A DNA stretch of 64,000 nt from Bacillus sp. 1NLA3E (GCF_000242895.2 NC_021171.1:2390001-2454000), one strand, 5' to 3'; numbered from the stretch's first letter, positions 18,404 through 28,016 are shown. The notes: a model not told the origin generated them from the letters alone. A program made the numbers and translations.

Positions 18404-18438
18404 TGAGACTTAAAACGAAAACAGTTTTGAGTCTTTTT
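18404..18438 (+). terminator. terminator of the flavodoxin gene
   Basis: agacttaaaac / gttttgagtct arms followed by TTTTTT. It lies inside the 5' part of a longer open frame, which is why the next gene is started at 18529. Confidence 0.75.
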
Positions 18439-18528
18439 TGTTTTAAATGTACATTATCTCCCTCATTTCCGAATAGTCTGTATATTTTTACAAATCGGAA
18501 TTGTAATGTGTTAAAATATGGATGGGAG

Positions 18529-18804
18529 ATGGTAGACTTGAATAAAATAATCCTCATTATTTTACTATTAATAGATATCTTTTATTTTGGTTACTATGTT
18601 CTACATATTGAAAGTACGATGCTATTAAACGGTTTCTGGACTTTTATTTTTATTGTTGGAATCATCTGGTCTTCCATATTTTGGTTTAGACTTAAAAACA
18701 AATCTGGTTACACTCAATATTTATCTATTGCGGTACTTGTGACAAGTGTTAGTTCGTTAGGCGCATTTGGTTTCAGACACCTATTAAGTAATCTTTTTTT
18801 GTGA
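18529..18804 (+). CDS. small three-helix membrane protein
   Basis: About 91 aa, with three hydrophobic segments (roughly residues 5-25, 33-53 and 65-90) joined by short charged loops. No family recognised. The open frame begins further upstream but that part holds the preceding terminator. The ATG at 18529 is very close to GGATGGGAG; the TTG at 18538 has better spacing (about 9 nt) and may be the true start. Confidence 0.55.
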   Translation: MVDLNKIILIILLLIDIFYFGYYVLHIESTMLLNGFWTFIFIVGIIWSSIFWFRLKNKSGYTQYLSIAVLVTSVSSLGAFGFRHLLSNLFL

Positions 18805-18824
18805 AATTAAATTAGCCTATTGAA

Positions 18825-18848
18825 AGGGGGCATTTTATGATAAATGCC
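18825..18848 (+). terminator. hairpin after the small membrane protein
   Basis: ggggcattt / aaatgcccc arms, 6-nt loop, no strong T-run. Confidence 0.4.
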
Positions 18849-18943
18849 CCAGACTTATCAATTGTTTTAGTGGAATAAAATGTCCATCAAAAGAAAATAT
18901 AATAGAGAAAAGTATCAATAATTATCGAATTGAGGAATCAATC

Positions 18944-19762
18944 ATGGAGATATTTTCATTAAGTGGGGCAAGTGGGACGGGGAAAAGCACAAGTGCTTTA
19001 TCATTTGCACATAAACAAAAAATACCAGCTATCATCGATGATGGGTTGCTCATTTTTAATGGACAAAAAATTGCTGGGACTTCTGCAAAGTTTGAAAAAT
19101 ATTCGCTGTCTGCAGTAAAAAGAGCTACCTTTTTTGATGAGGATCATGTCAGGGAAGTACAAATGGCCATTAATAATTATTATGTTGATAGAATATTAAT
19201 AATTGGAACATCTGACCGAATGACCAAGTTAATTGCTAGCCGTCTACAATTAGGTGAAATTAAACATTTTTATCATGTAGAAGATGTTCGTTCATCTAGT
19301 GAGATTAAAATAGCCCAGTTTGTTAGAAAAACGGAAGGCAAACATATTATTCCCATTCCATATCAACAGGTTGATCAAAGCTTTTTTAAAAAATTGATTC
19401 ATAGAGGAGTGGAAATTTTTTCACCCAAAAAGGAAATAATCGGGGAAAACACAGTTGTTCATCCTGATTTTCACCGAGGAGCAATAAAAATACATAAGAA
19501 GGCCTTCAACGATATTGTAAAGATTATATGTATGAGTTTCACAGATATTGATGAATGCAAGTCTGTTGAATTACAATTAAATGGGCTACCTATACTAAAG
19601 GCTACTATCACAATCAAGCACCCTCTTCCGTCCAACTTAATAGAAATCGTTGAAAAACTTCAAAGTGATATACGTTTCCACTTTATCAATAAACTTAATA
19701 TTGAATTGTACTCCGTCAATCTAAATGTTCAGATGGTCACAAAAAATAGAAAGCTCGATTAA
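18944..19762 (+). CDS. P-loop NTPase-like protein with Asp23/Gls24-like C-terminal segment
   Basis: 272 aa. The Walker A loop SGASGTGKST is at residues 6-15; the next 150 residues are mixed and not recognised. The C-terminal 90 residues (IKIHKKAFNDIVKIICMS, then alternating strands to LYSVNLNVQMVT) have the strand/helix rhythm of the Asp23/Gls24 alkaline-shock family. An NTPase fused to an Asp23-type module suggests an envelope-associated role, but no function is known to me. The start ATG has a weak GAGGAATCA site. Monocistronic; its stop lies inside a terminator. Confidence 0.65.
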   Translation: MEIFSLSGASGTGKSTSALSFAHKQKIPAIIDDGLLIFNGQKIAGTSAKFEKYSLSAVKRATFFDEDHVREVQMAINNYYVDRILIIGTSDRMTKLIASRLQLGEIKHFYHVEDVRSSSEIKIAQFVRKTEGKHIIPIPYQQVDQSFFKKLIHRGVEIFSPKKEIIGENTVVHPDFHRGAIKIHKKAFNDIVKIICMSFTDIDECKSVELQLNGLPILKATITIKHPLPSNLIEIVEKLQSDIRFHFINKLNIELYSVNLNVQMVTKNRKLD

Positions 19763-19776
19763 AAAATGAGCTTTCT
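19748..19776 (+). terminator. terminator overlapping the stop of the P-loop gene
   Basis: agaaagctc / gagctttct arms followed by TATTTTTAT. The 5' arm contains the last codons of the gene. Confidence 0.7.
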
Positions 19777-19797
19777 ATTTTTATAGAAAATCTTATT

Positions 19798-20595
19798 TTA
19801 TTTTGTTCGACGGGTAAATTGTGGAGCCCTTTTTTCAACAAATGCTGCTACTCCTTCAGGAAAATCCTGCTGATCTACAAATGGAGTCGATCCATTCCAA
19901 AGAACTGGAGTGCTATTTATACACTCATTAACTGATTGTTTAACTGCAAGTAATGACGCCGGAGACATGGATGCTACCAATTTCCCCATTTTCAAAGCAT
20001 ATCGGCCTAACTCTGCTTCTTCAACCAAATAATTTAGCATTCCTACCGAGTATGCTTCTTCGGCTTTAAGTATGCGACCCAAATAAACTAGTTCTTTCGT
20101 AACACTTGGTCCCACTAAATCTACAAGACGCTTAGCAAATTTATTATTCAAGGTGATGCCTAATTTTCCGACGGGTATTCCCAATCTTGATTTTTCTGAA
20201 CCAATCCGCAAATCACAAGCAAGTGCAAGTTCAAGTCCCGCCCCCATCGCTGGACCATTTATTACACCAATAGTTGGTAGTGGTAAATTTTCAATTGTTG
20301 AGATGGCCTTTTCCATTAGAACAAATGCATTTTCTGCCTCTTCGAGTGACATTTCATGGAATTCCTGTAAATCTGAACCTGCTGTGAATTGTTCCCCTGC
20401 TCCTCTTAATAACAACACTCGATTTTTAGGGTTCTCCAAAACCATCTCACCAATTTCAGCAAGTTGGTCCCACATATTTGCAGTTAGTGCATTCCGCTTT
20501 TGAGGACGATGTATCGTTATTATAGCTAACCCACCTGTTTCTTGAAGGGTGATTTTTGCTTGTTCCTCTTCCATCCTTTTAATACCAACTCTCAT
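19798..20595 (-). CDS. enoyl-CoA hydratase/isomerase family protein
   Basis: 265-aa crotonase. Oxyanion-hole segments GAGEQFTAGSDLQEF (about residue 66) and GPAMGAGLELALACDLRIGS (about residue 115) are present; the glutamate in GAGLELA matches one ECH acid, while the second position is PVGKLGIT rather than PEI, so hydratase versus isomerase activity is open. The ATG at 20595 has GGGAGAGGG upstream. Not adjacent to other beta-oxidation genes. Confidence 0.85.
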   Translation of the reverse strand: MRVGIKRMEEEQAKITLQETGGLAIITIHRPQKRNALTANMWDQLAEIGEMVLENPKNRVLLLRGAGEQFTAGSDLQEFHEMSLEEAENAFVLMEKAISTIENLPLPTIGVINGPAMGAGLELALACDLRIGSEKSRLGIPVGKLGITLNNKFAKRLVDLVGPSVTKELVYLGRILKAEEAYSVGMLNYLVEEAELGRYALKMGKLVASMSPASLLAVKQSVNECINSTPVLWNGSTPFVDQQDFPEGVAAFVEKRAPQFTRRTK

Positions 20596-20823
20596 TCTTT
20601 CCCTCTCCCTTAAAAAATTGTTATAAAATGGTTTCTTTCTGGTCTTTTAACAAAAAGTTTTGTTGTTACAAAGAAGTATTTTGACCAAATTATTGGAATG
20701 GTACTTCCTTCATTTTGAAAATAATAGATAGAATTTTCTGTTTATGTGTAAATTATAACACACTGTACTATAACAATTAATAAAATTAAAACTTTTCTAG
20801 AAAAATTAAATTTTGTACAACTA

Positions 20824-20863
20824 AAAAAACAAAAGGCCCAGATCACAGTGATGCAATCGGGCC
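20824..20863 (-). terminator. recQ terminator
   Basis: GGCCC-based hairpin (20835-20863) followed on the minus strand by TTTTGTTTTTTT. Confidence 0.8.
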
Positions 20864-20876
20864 AATTTCTTAAAAT

Positions 20877-23021
20877 CTAATTATTAGCTGAATTTCGCAA
20901 GAAAAAAAACGCCTGAATCATAAAATAACTGATCTCTGCAGGTAACAGCTCTTTTATCGGTTTCAATTTGTCAGTCCCCGCTTCGGCAATGGCAGCTTCT
21001 ATTAATGGTCGACAATCGCTTGGAAGCTCTTTTTCCCAATTGATAAATTGCCCTTCCTCAGCACTTCTTAATAAGTGGCTTTGTATGGTGATAACAGACA
21101 AATTTCGTTCCTTAGAAATTTGCGAAATGGTTGCTCCTGAGGAATACAAATCATAACTTACTAAATGTGAAGGTCTTCCATCAGGATCTTTTGGTTCTCT
21201 TTTTTTCGTTTTTCCTTTTTCAACTTCACTATCAGTCTTGTCTTCTGTTATTCTGTGAGGATTACTTTCGCAAAATATCCGGATTGCTTGAATGAATTCG
21301 AGTCCATACTTTTCTAATTTATGTGCACCGACACCTTTAACATTTAAAAACTCTTCATTGGATTTCGGAAGTCTTAGGCACATATCCTGTAAGCTGGTAT
21401 CGGAAAAAATCACAAATGGCGGTACTTTTTCATGATCCGCAATACTTTTCCGCAACAGTCGCAACTCTTCGAATAATGGATCCGCCTTAGAAATCGTTTT
21501 AGCTTGGATTTCCTCTTTTCGAGAAACGGATTGATTTCCTATAAGCACTTCTCTTCCTTTTGAAGTCACATAAATAGTTGGATACTGCCCGTTTTCAATG
21601 CCAATGATATCTTCAGTTATTAAATAATCAATAAAATCGGTGACATCCTTTGCACTTTTTGTTTGTAGCATTCCATATGTGGATAGCTTGTCAAAATTGA
21701 ATTGTGTTATGGTTTTACTTTTTGAACCTGTCAGGACTTTGGCAACAGCAGCTTTTCCAAATCGTTGCCCCATTCTCACAATACACGAAAGAACGATTTG
21801 AGCTTCCTTTGAAACATCAACCGCCTCTCTTGTGTCCGTGCAATTACTGCAACGACCGCAACTCCCAGCTGATGCCTCATTAAAATACTCCACAATCCAA
21901 GATTGAAGACAATTTTCAGTATGGCAATATCCAACCATTTGATTAAGTTTTTCTAACTCCAATGGGATTCTATTCCGTTCCAAGGTCTGATCAATTAAAA
22001 AACGGTGAATTTGCGTGTCACCTGGCCCATACAACAAAATACAAGTACTATCGAGACCATCTCGCCCTGCTCTACCTGCCTCTTGGTAATAACTCTCCAT
22101 ATTTCTCGGCATTTGGTAATGTATGACATATCGGACGTTGGACTTGTCAATTCCCATCCCAAACGCTGAAGTAGCGACCATCAAAGGCTTTTCATCCAGC
22201 AAAAAAGCATTTTGTTGTTCTAGCCGCTCTTTATCACTAAGACCTGCATGGTAGCGTGCCACTTTTACTTTCGCTTTTACTAATTCTTGATATAGCTGGT
22301 CGACTGTTTTCCGTGTTGCTGCATAAATAATTCCTGATTCCTTATCATTCTTTTTCACATAATCAAGTAAATATCGGTCGCGATCCTGACCCTTAACCAC
22401 TGAAAAAGAAAGATTGTTGCGCTCGAAACTGGTCACAACTTCATGTTCAATATTTAATGACTGACTGATATCCTGACGAACTTGTGCTGTTGCAGTAGCC
22501 GTTAGTGCCAGTATAATCGGCTTTGTTTGGATGTGATTAAGAATGCTAGAAATGTACATATAACTTGGGCGAAAATCATGTCCCCACTGTGAAATACAAT
22601 GTGCCTCATCGACAGCGATTAGTGGGATTTCTAATTCCCCTAACTCTTGTAAAAATAAACCAGACTCCAGTCGTTCTGGAGAGATATACAGTAACTTATA
22701 CACTCCTTGCCTTGCTTGCATCATTCGTTCTTGGATTTCATTTGTTGTTAGGCTGCTATTAATATAGGTAGCCGCAATCCCCAGTTGTTGAAGAGTATCG
22801 ACTTGATCCTTCATTAAAGAAATGAGTGGGGAGATAACGATGGTTGTCCCTGAAAAAACAAGTGCAGGGATTTGAAAACAGAGGGATTTTCCTCCTCCAG
22901 TTGGCATGACACATAAGCTGTTTTGGCCTGAGAATACGTGTTCAAGGGTCATTTTTTGACCAGGACGGAATTCATCGTAACCAAAGTGGGTTTTTAATAT
23001 TTGTTGGGCTGTTTGTAACAA
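20877..23021 (-). CDS. recQ: ATP-dependent DNA helicase RecQ
   Basis: 3'-5' helicase of recombination and replication repair. 714 aa: Walker A MPTGGGKSLCFQ (39-50), DEAH box VDEAHCISQWGHDFRPSY, helicase C domain ending QEAGRAGRDG, zinc cysteines in the RQC region (CHTENC and CGRCSNC), HRDC domain (LRKSIADHEKVPPFVIF), and a C-terminal helix-turn-helix (SSGATISQISKERNLS). Longer than the roughly 590-aa B. subtilis RecQ because of the C-terminal extension, as in other bacillary RecQ paralogues. Starts at TTG 23021 with AGAGGAGGA upstream. Confidence 0.94.
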   Translation of the reverse strand: MLQTAQQILKTHFGYDEFRPGQKMTLEHVFSGQNSLCVMPTGGGKSLCFQIPALVFSGTTIVISPLISLMKDQVDTLQQLGIAATYINSSLTTNEIQERMMQARQGVYKLLYISPERLESGLFLQELGELEIPLIAVDEAHCISQWGHDFRPSYMYISSILNHIQTKPIILALTATATAQVRQDISQSLNIEHEVVTSFERNNLSFSVVKGQDRDRYLLDYVKKNDKESGIIYAATRKTVDQLYQELVKAKVKVARYHAGLSDKERLEQQNAFLLDEKPLMVATSAFGMGIDKSNVRYVIHYQMPRNMESYYQEAGRAGRDGLDSTCILLYGPGDTQIHRFLIDQTLERNRIPLELEKLNQMVGYCHTENCLQSWIVEYFNEASAGSCGRCSNCTDTREAVDVSKEAQIVLSCIVRMGQRFGKAAVAKVLTGSKSKTITQFNFDKLSTYGMLQTKSAKDVTDFIDYLITEDIIGIENGQYPTIYVTSKGREVLIGNQSVSRKEEIQAKTISKADPLFEELRLLRKSIADHEKVPPFVIFSDTSLQDMCLRLPKSNEEFLNVKGVGAHKLEKYGLEFIQAIRIFCESNPHRITEDKTDSEVEKGKTKKREPKDPDGRPSHLVSYDLYSSGATISQISKERNLSVITIQSHLLRSAEEGQFINWEKELPSDCRPLIEAAIAEAGTDKLKPIKELLPAEISYFMIQAFFFLRNSANN

Positions 23022-23113
23022 GTATGGTTCCTCCTCTTATACTAGGAGACTAGTGGTTTTATTTCTTTCATTATACCGTGATTTCCTTTGGAATGTGTTT
23101 GTTTTTAAGATAT

Positions 23114-23299
23114 GGTTGTGTTAAAGCTAAAGGTTGATTTTTAAACAATGTTGATTGGAGTGGAAGGCGCGAGACTCCTGCGGGAACAGCGGGACAGGTG
23201 AGACCCCGCAGGCGCTTTAGCGCCGAGGAGGCTTACCGCCCGCCCCTAAGGTGCGCGAAGCGCCTGGAACGGAAATCAACATTCGAGTTTAACAGAGCC
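23114..23299 (+). mobile_element. MITE-like element, copy C (186 bp)
   Basis: Terminal repeats ggttgtgttaaagct and gagtttaacagagcc. Perfect 8-bp duplication taagatat at 23106-23113 and 23300-23307. Plus orientation, upstream of recQ and downstream of a small membrane protein gene. Confidence 0.9.
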
Positions 23300-23395
23300 T
23301 AAGATATAAAAGGAATCAAAGCATATAATGCCAAGATTCCCTTCATTTAAATTCCATCATTATTGGATGTAAGCTTATTTGAGACTATAAAGGAC

Positions 23396-23659
23396 TTATT
23401 GCTTTTTTTTCATATAAAAGGCAAGACCAAAGGCAATCAAAGGAACTAAAACAGACAATCTTAACCAACCTGGTTGGGTTGAAATGATAATGGATGGAAT
23501 CAATACCGTACAACCACATATCAAGAAAGCTTTCCAGGATTTTTTCCAAAAACCCCAAGTCAATAATATACCAGACGCTATAATTAATCCCCATAAGATA
23601 AAACCAACCAAGTAGAGACCCCAATCCCCAAAGCTAAAGCCTAACAGAAAGAATTCCAT
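23396..23659 (-). CDS. small membrane protein, 87 aa
   Basis: Three hydrophobic segments (about residues 14-34, 44-60 and 65-81) and a basic C-terminus (FYMKKKQ). No family recognised. Supported as a gene by the strong AAGGAGGGGG site before its ATG and the coherent membrane topology. An overlapping frame at 23385-23624 lacks a ribosome binding site. Confidence 0.7.
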   Translation of the reverse strand: MEFFLLGFSFGDWGLYLVGFILWGLIIASGILLTWGFWKKSWKAFLICGCTVLIPSIIISTQPGWLRLSVLVPLIAFGLAFYMKKKQ

Positions 23660-23882
23660 TTGTACCCCCTCCTTAGTCTTTTATCTTAATGTCGATTTTT
23701 TATGAATACTTCATTTGCTTAACCAAGATGTCTTCTTATCTTAATTATACTATTTTATTAGCTTTGTGACGCTGCTGCACAGGCACTTTCCAAATAAAAT
23801 AATATAAAAATAGCGCATCTCTCCGAAAAATTTTCTGAGTAATGCGCATGGTTATTTGTCTAATCATATATACCAATTAAGG

Positions 23883-24101
23883 TTAATAGCTATTATTCTC
23901 CAAATTTTTCTTGTTTTCATACCAATTGGTTAATTGAGTGAGTATCGCAAATACGAAGAAGAAATTCATCGCCCAAATGTTTAGGAAAGGTGCCAATCCT
24001 CCATATTCAATGGTTTCATAACCTTTTAGTTTCATTACAATCATCGATTCGATAAAAATAAGAATAAATCCTATAACACTCGCTACTACGATTCTAATCA
24101 T
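23883..24101 (-). CDS. small membrane protein, 72 aa
   Basis: Two predicted membrane helices (about residues 3-23 and 41-60) and a polar tail ending KKNLENNSY. The ATG follows GGGGGAGAAGG. No family recognised; unlinked to the 87-aa gene by about 220 bp. Confidence 0.65.
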   Translation of the reverse strand: MIRIVVASVIGFILIFIESMIVMKLKGYETIEYGGLAPFLNIWAMNFFFVFAILTQLTNWYENKKNLENNSY

Positions 24102-24297
24102 TTGCCTTCTCCCCCAAAATGTTTGTTTCCCTTAGCTTCGATGGCCTGTTAATTTCTTATGATTCATTTACTTTTTCTATATAATTTTAAAATAAGATCA
24201 CCAGAATCAACAATGACTTACCACACAGTAATTGGGTTTTGAAAGTGCGAAATAACTAGACGAAAAATAAGCAACTGCCATAGCATTTTTTACAAGC

Positions 24298-24329
24298 AAA
24301 AAGCAGGATCTGAGTCACTCCTGCTTTTG
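24298..24329 (-). terminator. terminator of the thioesterase gene
   Basis: aaaagcagga / tcctgctttt arms followed by T residues on the minus strand. Confidence 0.75.
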
Positions 24330-24344
24330 GGTATTTATCTTTAT

Positions 24345-24830
24345 CTAATCTTTTTTCAAAAAAGTACTTGGCATTACCACAGCAATGACTTCTCCACGAG
24401 CACAAAGAACATCTTTAGCAAAAACCTCTGTCGTCACTTTAAACTTCTTGGGATGAATCTCTTCCACCGTTCCCACAGCTTTTAGGTCAACGCCATGTGG
24501 GGTAGGTTTTACAAAGTCTACACGCAAGGAAGCGGTTACAAAACGTGGCGGTTCTGCCCCTTCACCAACTTCATGACCATTCTTCCTATGTAGAGCTAAC
24601 CCTGCTGAGCCTGTCCCATGGCAGTCTATCAATGACGCAACGATCCCACCATAAACAAAACCAGGTAAGGCTGTATGTTCTGGTTCCGGGGTGTAAATCG
24701 TCACAGTTTTCTCCCCTTGCCAACCTGTTCGAAATTGATGTCCCTTTTCATTTAATCGTCCACATCCATAACACCATGCAAAATCATCAGGGTACTCATC
24801 TTGAATTGCCTTAACTATTGTCTCTTCCAT
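24345..24830 (-). CDS. PaaI-like hotdog-fold thioesterase
   Basis: 161 aa. The hotdog signature is GFVYGGIVASLIDCHGTGSAGLAL (about residues 58-81), followed by FVTASLRVDFVKPTP, typical of PaaI/YbgC-type acyl-CoA thioesterases. An N-terminal CYGCG motif precedes it. Substrate unknown. AAGGAGGGAGA before the ATG supports the start. A MITE-like copy lies upstream. Confidence 0.85.
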   Translation of the reverse strand: MEETIVKAIQDEYPDDFAWCYGCGRLNEKGHQFRTGWQGEKTVTIYTPEPEHTALPGFVYGGIVASLIDCHGTGSAGLALHRKNGHEVGEGAEPPRFVTASLRVDFVKPTPHGVDLKAVGTVEEIHPKKFKVTTEVFAKDVLCARGEVIAVVMPSTFLKKD

Positions 24831-24938
24831 CTATCTCCCTCCTTTTTCAGAATATTATAACACATTTAGCACAAGATGGTACTTCGTCAAAAAAAAATAT
24901 GGACACAATCTTATTAATCAAACCTCTTTTTAATGATT

Positions 24939-25120
24939 GGCTGTGTTAAATCTCAATGTTGATTTTTTCACAATGTTGATTGGAGTGGAAGGCACGAAGA
25001 CTCCTGCGGGAGCAGCGGGACAGGTGAGACCCCACAGGCGCTTAACCGAGGAGGCTCACCGCCCGCCCCGCGGAAAGCGAGTGCCTGGAACGGAAATCAA
25101 CATTTTAGTTTAACCTTGCC
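24939..25120 (+). mobile_element. MITE-like element, copy D (182 bp)
   Basis: Begins ggctgtgttaaat and ends taaccttgcc. Flanks taatgatt (24931-24938) and taattatt (25121-25128) match in 7 of 8 positions, so the duplication has drifted. Its core lacks a few bases around the GGCGCTTTAGCGCC mini-hairpin. Lies between the thioesterase gene and the peptide transporter promoter. Confidence 0.85.
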
Positions 25121-25285
25121 TAATTATTATATAATTCACTTTTCCTTTACTAGGGGAAAGGTATTTTATTTTATCAAAATAGCTTTATTTTTTTAAAAAA
25201 ACTTTCTTTTTCTGAACCAACATTCTCAAATCCATAATGTATAAAGGTTTTTAAACATAATCAACTTCATTAACAAAAATTGTTT

Positions 25286-25315
25286 TTGACAAGTTAATAC
25301 CGCCGAAAGTAATAT
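25286..25315 (+). promoter_or_regulatory. candidate promoter of the peptide transporter
   Basis: -35 TTGACA (25286-25291), 18-bp spacer, -10 TAATAT (25310-25315), about 25 bp before the start codon. Confidence 0.55.
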
Positions 25316-25340
25316 AGTAGAATAATAAGGAGGTAGTATC

Positions 25341-26834
25341 ATGTCAAACCAAAATAGACAGAAGATTGTGGATAGTGTTCCGCAAAAAGGGTTCTTAGGA
25401 CAACCTATGGGCTTATTCACACTTTTCTTCACTGAATTCTGGGAGCGTTTCTCATACTATGGAATGAAAGCCATCCTCGTGTACTATATGTATTACAAAG
25501 TCACCAAAGGTGGATTGGGGATAGATGAAACCCTTGCACTTTCGATCGTGTCAATTTACGGCTCGCTAGTTTATATGTCTGGAATTATCGGCGGATGGTT
25601 AGCAGATAGAATATTCGGAACATCAAAAGCCGTATTTTACGGTGGAATCTCAATCATGTTCGGGCATATCTTTTTAGCTATACCTGGAAGTGTTTCAATG
25701 TTCTTTATTTCGATGGTCTTAATTATTATTGGTACTGGTTTACTTAAACCAAACGTATCTAGTATTGTTGGTGAAATTTATAGTATCGAAGACCGCCGCC
25801 GTGATGCTGGTTTTAGTATTTTCTATATGGCGATTAACTTGGGAGGTTTCTTATCTCCACTGGTTGTCGGAACCGTGGGAATGAATTACAATTTCCACCT
25901 TGGATTCGGTATAGCAGCAGTCGGTATGTTCTTAGGCTTAGTCGTCTTTATTCTAACAAAGAAAAAAAACCTAGGTCTTGCGGGCAAAACAATTGCCAAT
26001 CCGCTATCCCCATCTGAAAAGAAAAAAGTCTATACTTACATTGGATTGGGTCTGTTAATTTTTGCGATTTTGATAGCTATTGCAATTCAAACCGGAATTC
26101 TAACCTTCGACTTTTTTGTTACGGTAGTTGGGATTCTTGGATTCTTGATTCCAACTATCTACTTTGTGGTGATGTACCGCAGTCCTAAAACGACGGCTGT
26201 AGAGCGGTCTAGAATCATTGCCTATATCCCGCTTTTTCTTGCATCTGTTATGTTCTGGGCAATTCAAGAGCAAGGTTCAACGATTCTAGCAAGTTACGCT
26301 GATAAACGCACCCAATTGGACTTCGCTGGTATGCATATATCACCAGCTTGGTTCCAATCGCTAAACCCTCTATTTATTATTACGTTAGCACCAGTTTTTG
26401 CCTGGTTATGGGTTAAGTTAGACAAGAAACAACCAACCATACCGCAAAAATTCTCATTAGGTTTATTGTTCTCTGGTTTATCATTCATTATCATTCTATT
26501 ACCTGCTTACCTTGGTGGATCTAATTCTTTAGTAAACCCAATGTGGCTTGTACTTAGTTATTTAGTCTGTGTACTTGGTGAATTATGTTTATCACCTGTT
26601 GGACTATCTGCCACAACAAAATTAGCTCCTGCAGCATTCTCTGCACAAACGATGAGCTTATGGTTCTTATCTAACGCAGCCGCTCAGGCTCTAAATGCCC
26701 AGATGGTTAAATTTTATTCACCTGCAACTGAAATGACCTACTTCGGTGTTATAGGTGGGGCATCTATCGTTTTGGGTGTAATCCTATTCTTGTTCGCTCC
26801 AAAGATTCAGGGCCTTATGAAGGGTGTAAGATAA
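25341..26834 (+). CDS. dtpT: POT/PTR family di- and tripeptide:H+ symporter
   Basis: 497-aa membrane protein with about 14 helices. The N-terminal FTEFWERFSYYGMKAILVYYMYY contains the ExxERFxYY proton/peptide motif at about residues 31-39. GGWLADRIFG and the PTR2 signature region GTGLLKPNVSSIVGEIY follow. Imports short peptides with protons. The AAGGAGG site precedes the ATG and a terminator follows the gene. Confidence 0.93.
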   Translation: MSNQNRQKIVDSVPQKGFLGQPMGLFTLFFTEFWERFSYYGMKAILVYYMYYKVTKGGLGIDETLALSIVSIYGSLVYMSGIIGGWLADRIFGTSKAVFYGGISIMFGHIFLAIPGSVSMFFISMVLIIIGTGLLKPNVSSIVGEIYSIEDRRRDAGFSIFYMAINLGGFLSPLVVGTVGMNYNFHLGFGIAAVGMFLGLVVFILTKKKNLGLAGKTIANPLSPSEKKKVYTYIGLGLLIFAILIAIAIQTGILTFDFFVTVVGILGFLIPTIYFVVMYRSPKTTAVERSRIIAYIPLFLASVMFWAIQEQGSTILASYADKRTQLDFAGMHISPAWFQSLNPLFIITLAPVFAWLWVKLDKKQPTIPQKFSLGLLFSGLSFIIILLPAYLGGSNSLVNPMWLVLSYLVCVLGELCLSPVGLSATTKLAPAAFSAQTMSLWFLSNAAAQALNAQMVKFYSPATEMTYFGVIGGASIVLGVILFLFAPKIQGLMKGVR

Positions 26835-26849
26835 TAAAATAACCTGTTG

Positions 26850-26912
26850 GTGTCTGACTCCGGCTATCTTCATTTATATTAATGAAGTAGTCGGGCAGGC
26901 GCCTCTTTTTTT
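26850..26912. terminator. terminator after dtpT
   Basis: Long hairpin with ggtgtctg / caggcgcc at the base and cttcat / atgaag at the top, followed by a T-run (26905-26912). Confidence 0.75.
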
Positions 26913-26920
26913 GTATATTT

Positions 26921-27358
26921 CTAGAATGAACTTCCTTGAATCGTCCATTTTAGTGAATATTTTCCTGCTCCAAATCTATGCCGATAAACAAATTTCCTTA
27001 CATCTTCATCTTTTAAATTCCCATCATACATTAAAAACAATAATGATTGATAAACCCGATAATGCTCGATGACAAAAATAGCAAATTGCTTGCGTTCCCC
27101 GTTCATTCTTTCTAAAAAATCCCTTTGGCCTGAAATTTGATTAAGGGTATCTATAATGTATGCCTTAGTGTCTTCCCACTTTTCCTTCCGATTTTCTAAA
27201 ATATCTCGTGCAAAGACAGGTAATTTTTCAATAATCAAATCTATATAACCTTCTGACCACATAATCATTCTTTCTTTTTCTGAGAGTTCAAAAACCATAT
27301 TCATTAGGAGGAGCTCGTCCACCTCTCCACTAACTGCATATTTCCCAACCCGATTCAA
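26921..27358 (-). CDS. hypothetical protein, 145 aa
   Basis: Predominantly helical and charged, without signal peptide or membrane segments; ends with the basic/aromatic YRHRFGAGKYSLKWTIQGSSF. No family recognised. The TTG at 27358 was chosen because GAGGTGATTAGC, an extended anti-16S match, stands before it; the GTG at 27367 lies within that site. Convergent with dtpT and sharing its terminator. Confidence 0.65.
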   Translation of the reverse strand: MNRVGKYAVSGEVDELLLMNMVFELSEKERMIMWSEGYIDLIIEKLPVFARDILENRKEKWEDTKAYIIDTLNQISGQRDFLERMNGERKQFAIFVIEHYRVYQSLLFLMYDGNLKDEDVRKFVYRHRFGAGKYSLKWTIQGSSF

Positions 27359-27511
27359 GCTAATCACCTCATATTTGCTTATGGATAGAAATCACAAAGG
27401 GAAAATATTAATTAGAATGACATCCCTATACTTATTCTTTATAAAAGTAAGAAAATTTATGATGTAAATATTGGCTCCTCAACAACATTATTTAACAATG
27501 ACTAAATAAAA

Positions 27512-27557
27512 AAAAGTGCCTGATACACCATTGGAAAGTTGGGTAACGGGCACTTTT
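27512..27557 (-). terminator. terminator of the marR gene
   Basis: aagtgccc / gggcactt-type base pairs with a large loop, followed by TTTTTTTT on the minus strand. Confidence 0.65.
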
Positions 27558-27629
27558 CTTACTCATCTATTTGCAGTTTGATGGCACTCTTAATGTTCCT
27601 AAGATTAGAGAGACAATTTGAGACAGAGC

Positions 27630-28016
27630 CTATTCTTTAAATAGCCCAATCCGTTTTATTTCCTCAAGGTGTATTTCGGATAACTGTTCTAGGATTTCAA
27701 TTCCGAGTTGCGTCACTTCAATTAAAATACTACGACCATCATCAGGATTCTGTCTTCGAAGTACGAGTCCCAATGCCTCACAGCGGTCAATTAGGCCGAC
27801 ACACGCATGATGAGTAATTTGCAATCGTTCCGCTAACTCCCGAGCAGTGACGAAATCTCTGCCAGGGAAACCTTTAATGGCTAACATTAATTGATGCTGT
27901 TGTGAAGTAAGGCCAAGTTTTCTCGCAGCTGAATCACTAAATTTTTGAAACTTTCGGAGCTGATATCTAAATTCAGCAAGGTATTCATACACTTCCTTTG
28001 ATAATAATGAATCCAA
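27630..28016 (-). CDS. MarR-family transcriptional regulator
   Basis: 128-aa winged-helix repressor. The recognition region is FVTARELAERLQITHHACVGLIDRCEALGLV and the wing is RRQNPDDGRSILIEVT. The TTG at 28016 follows AAAAGGGGAAA; a GTG at 28058 would extend it but lies inside the operator-like palindrome. A divergent 37-aa membrane ORF lies on the other side of two palindromes, suggesting autoregulation and control of that ORF. Ligand unknown. Confidence 0.88.
   Translation of the reverse strand: MDSLLSKEVYEYLAEFRYQLRKFQKFSDSAARKLGLTSQQHQLMLAIKGFPGRDFVTARELAERLQITHHACVGLIDRCEALGLVLRRQNPDDGRSILIEVTQLGIEILEQLSEIHLEEIKRIGLFKE

Noticed and set aside
18403-18528. N-terminal extension of the small membrane protein
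   Set aside because: It contains the flavodoxin gene's terminator and no start with a ribosome binding site; the gene is better started at 18529 or 18538.
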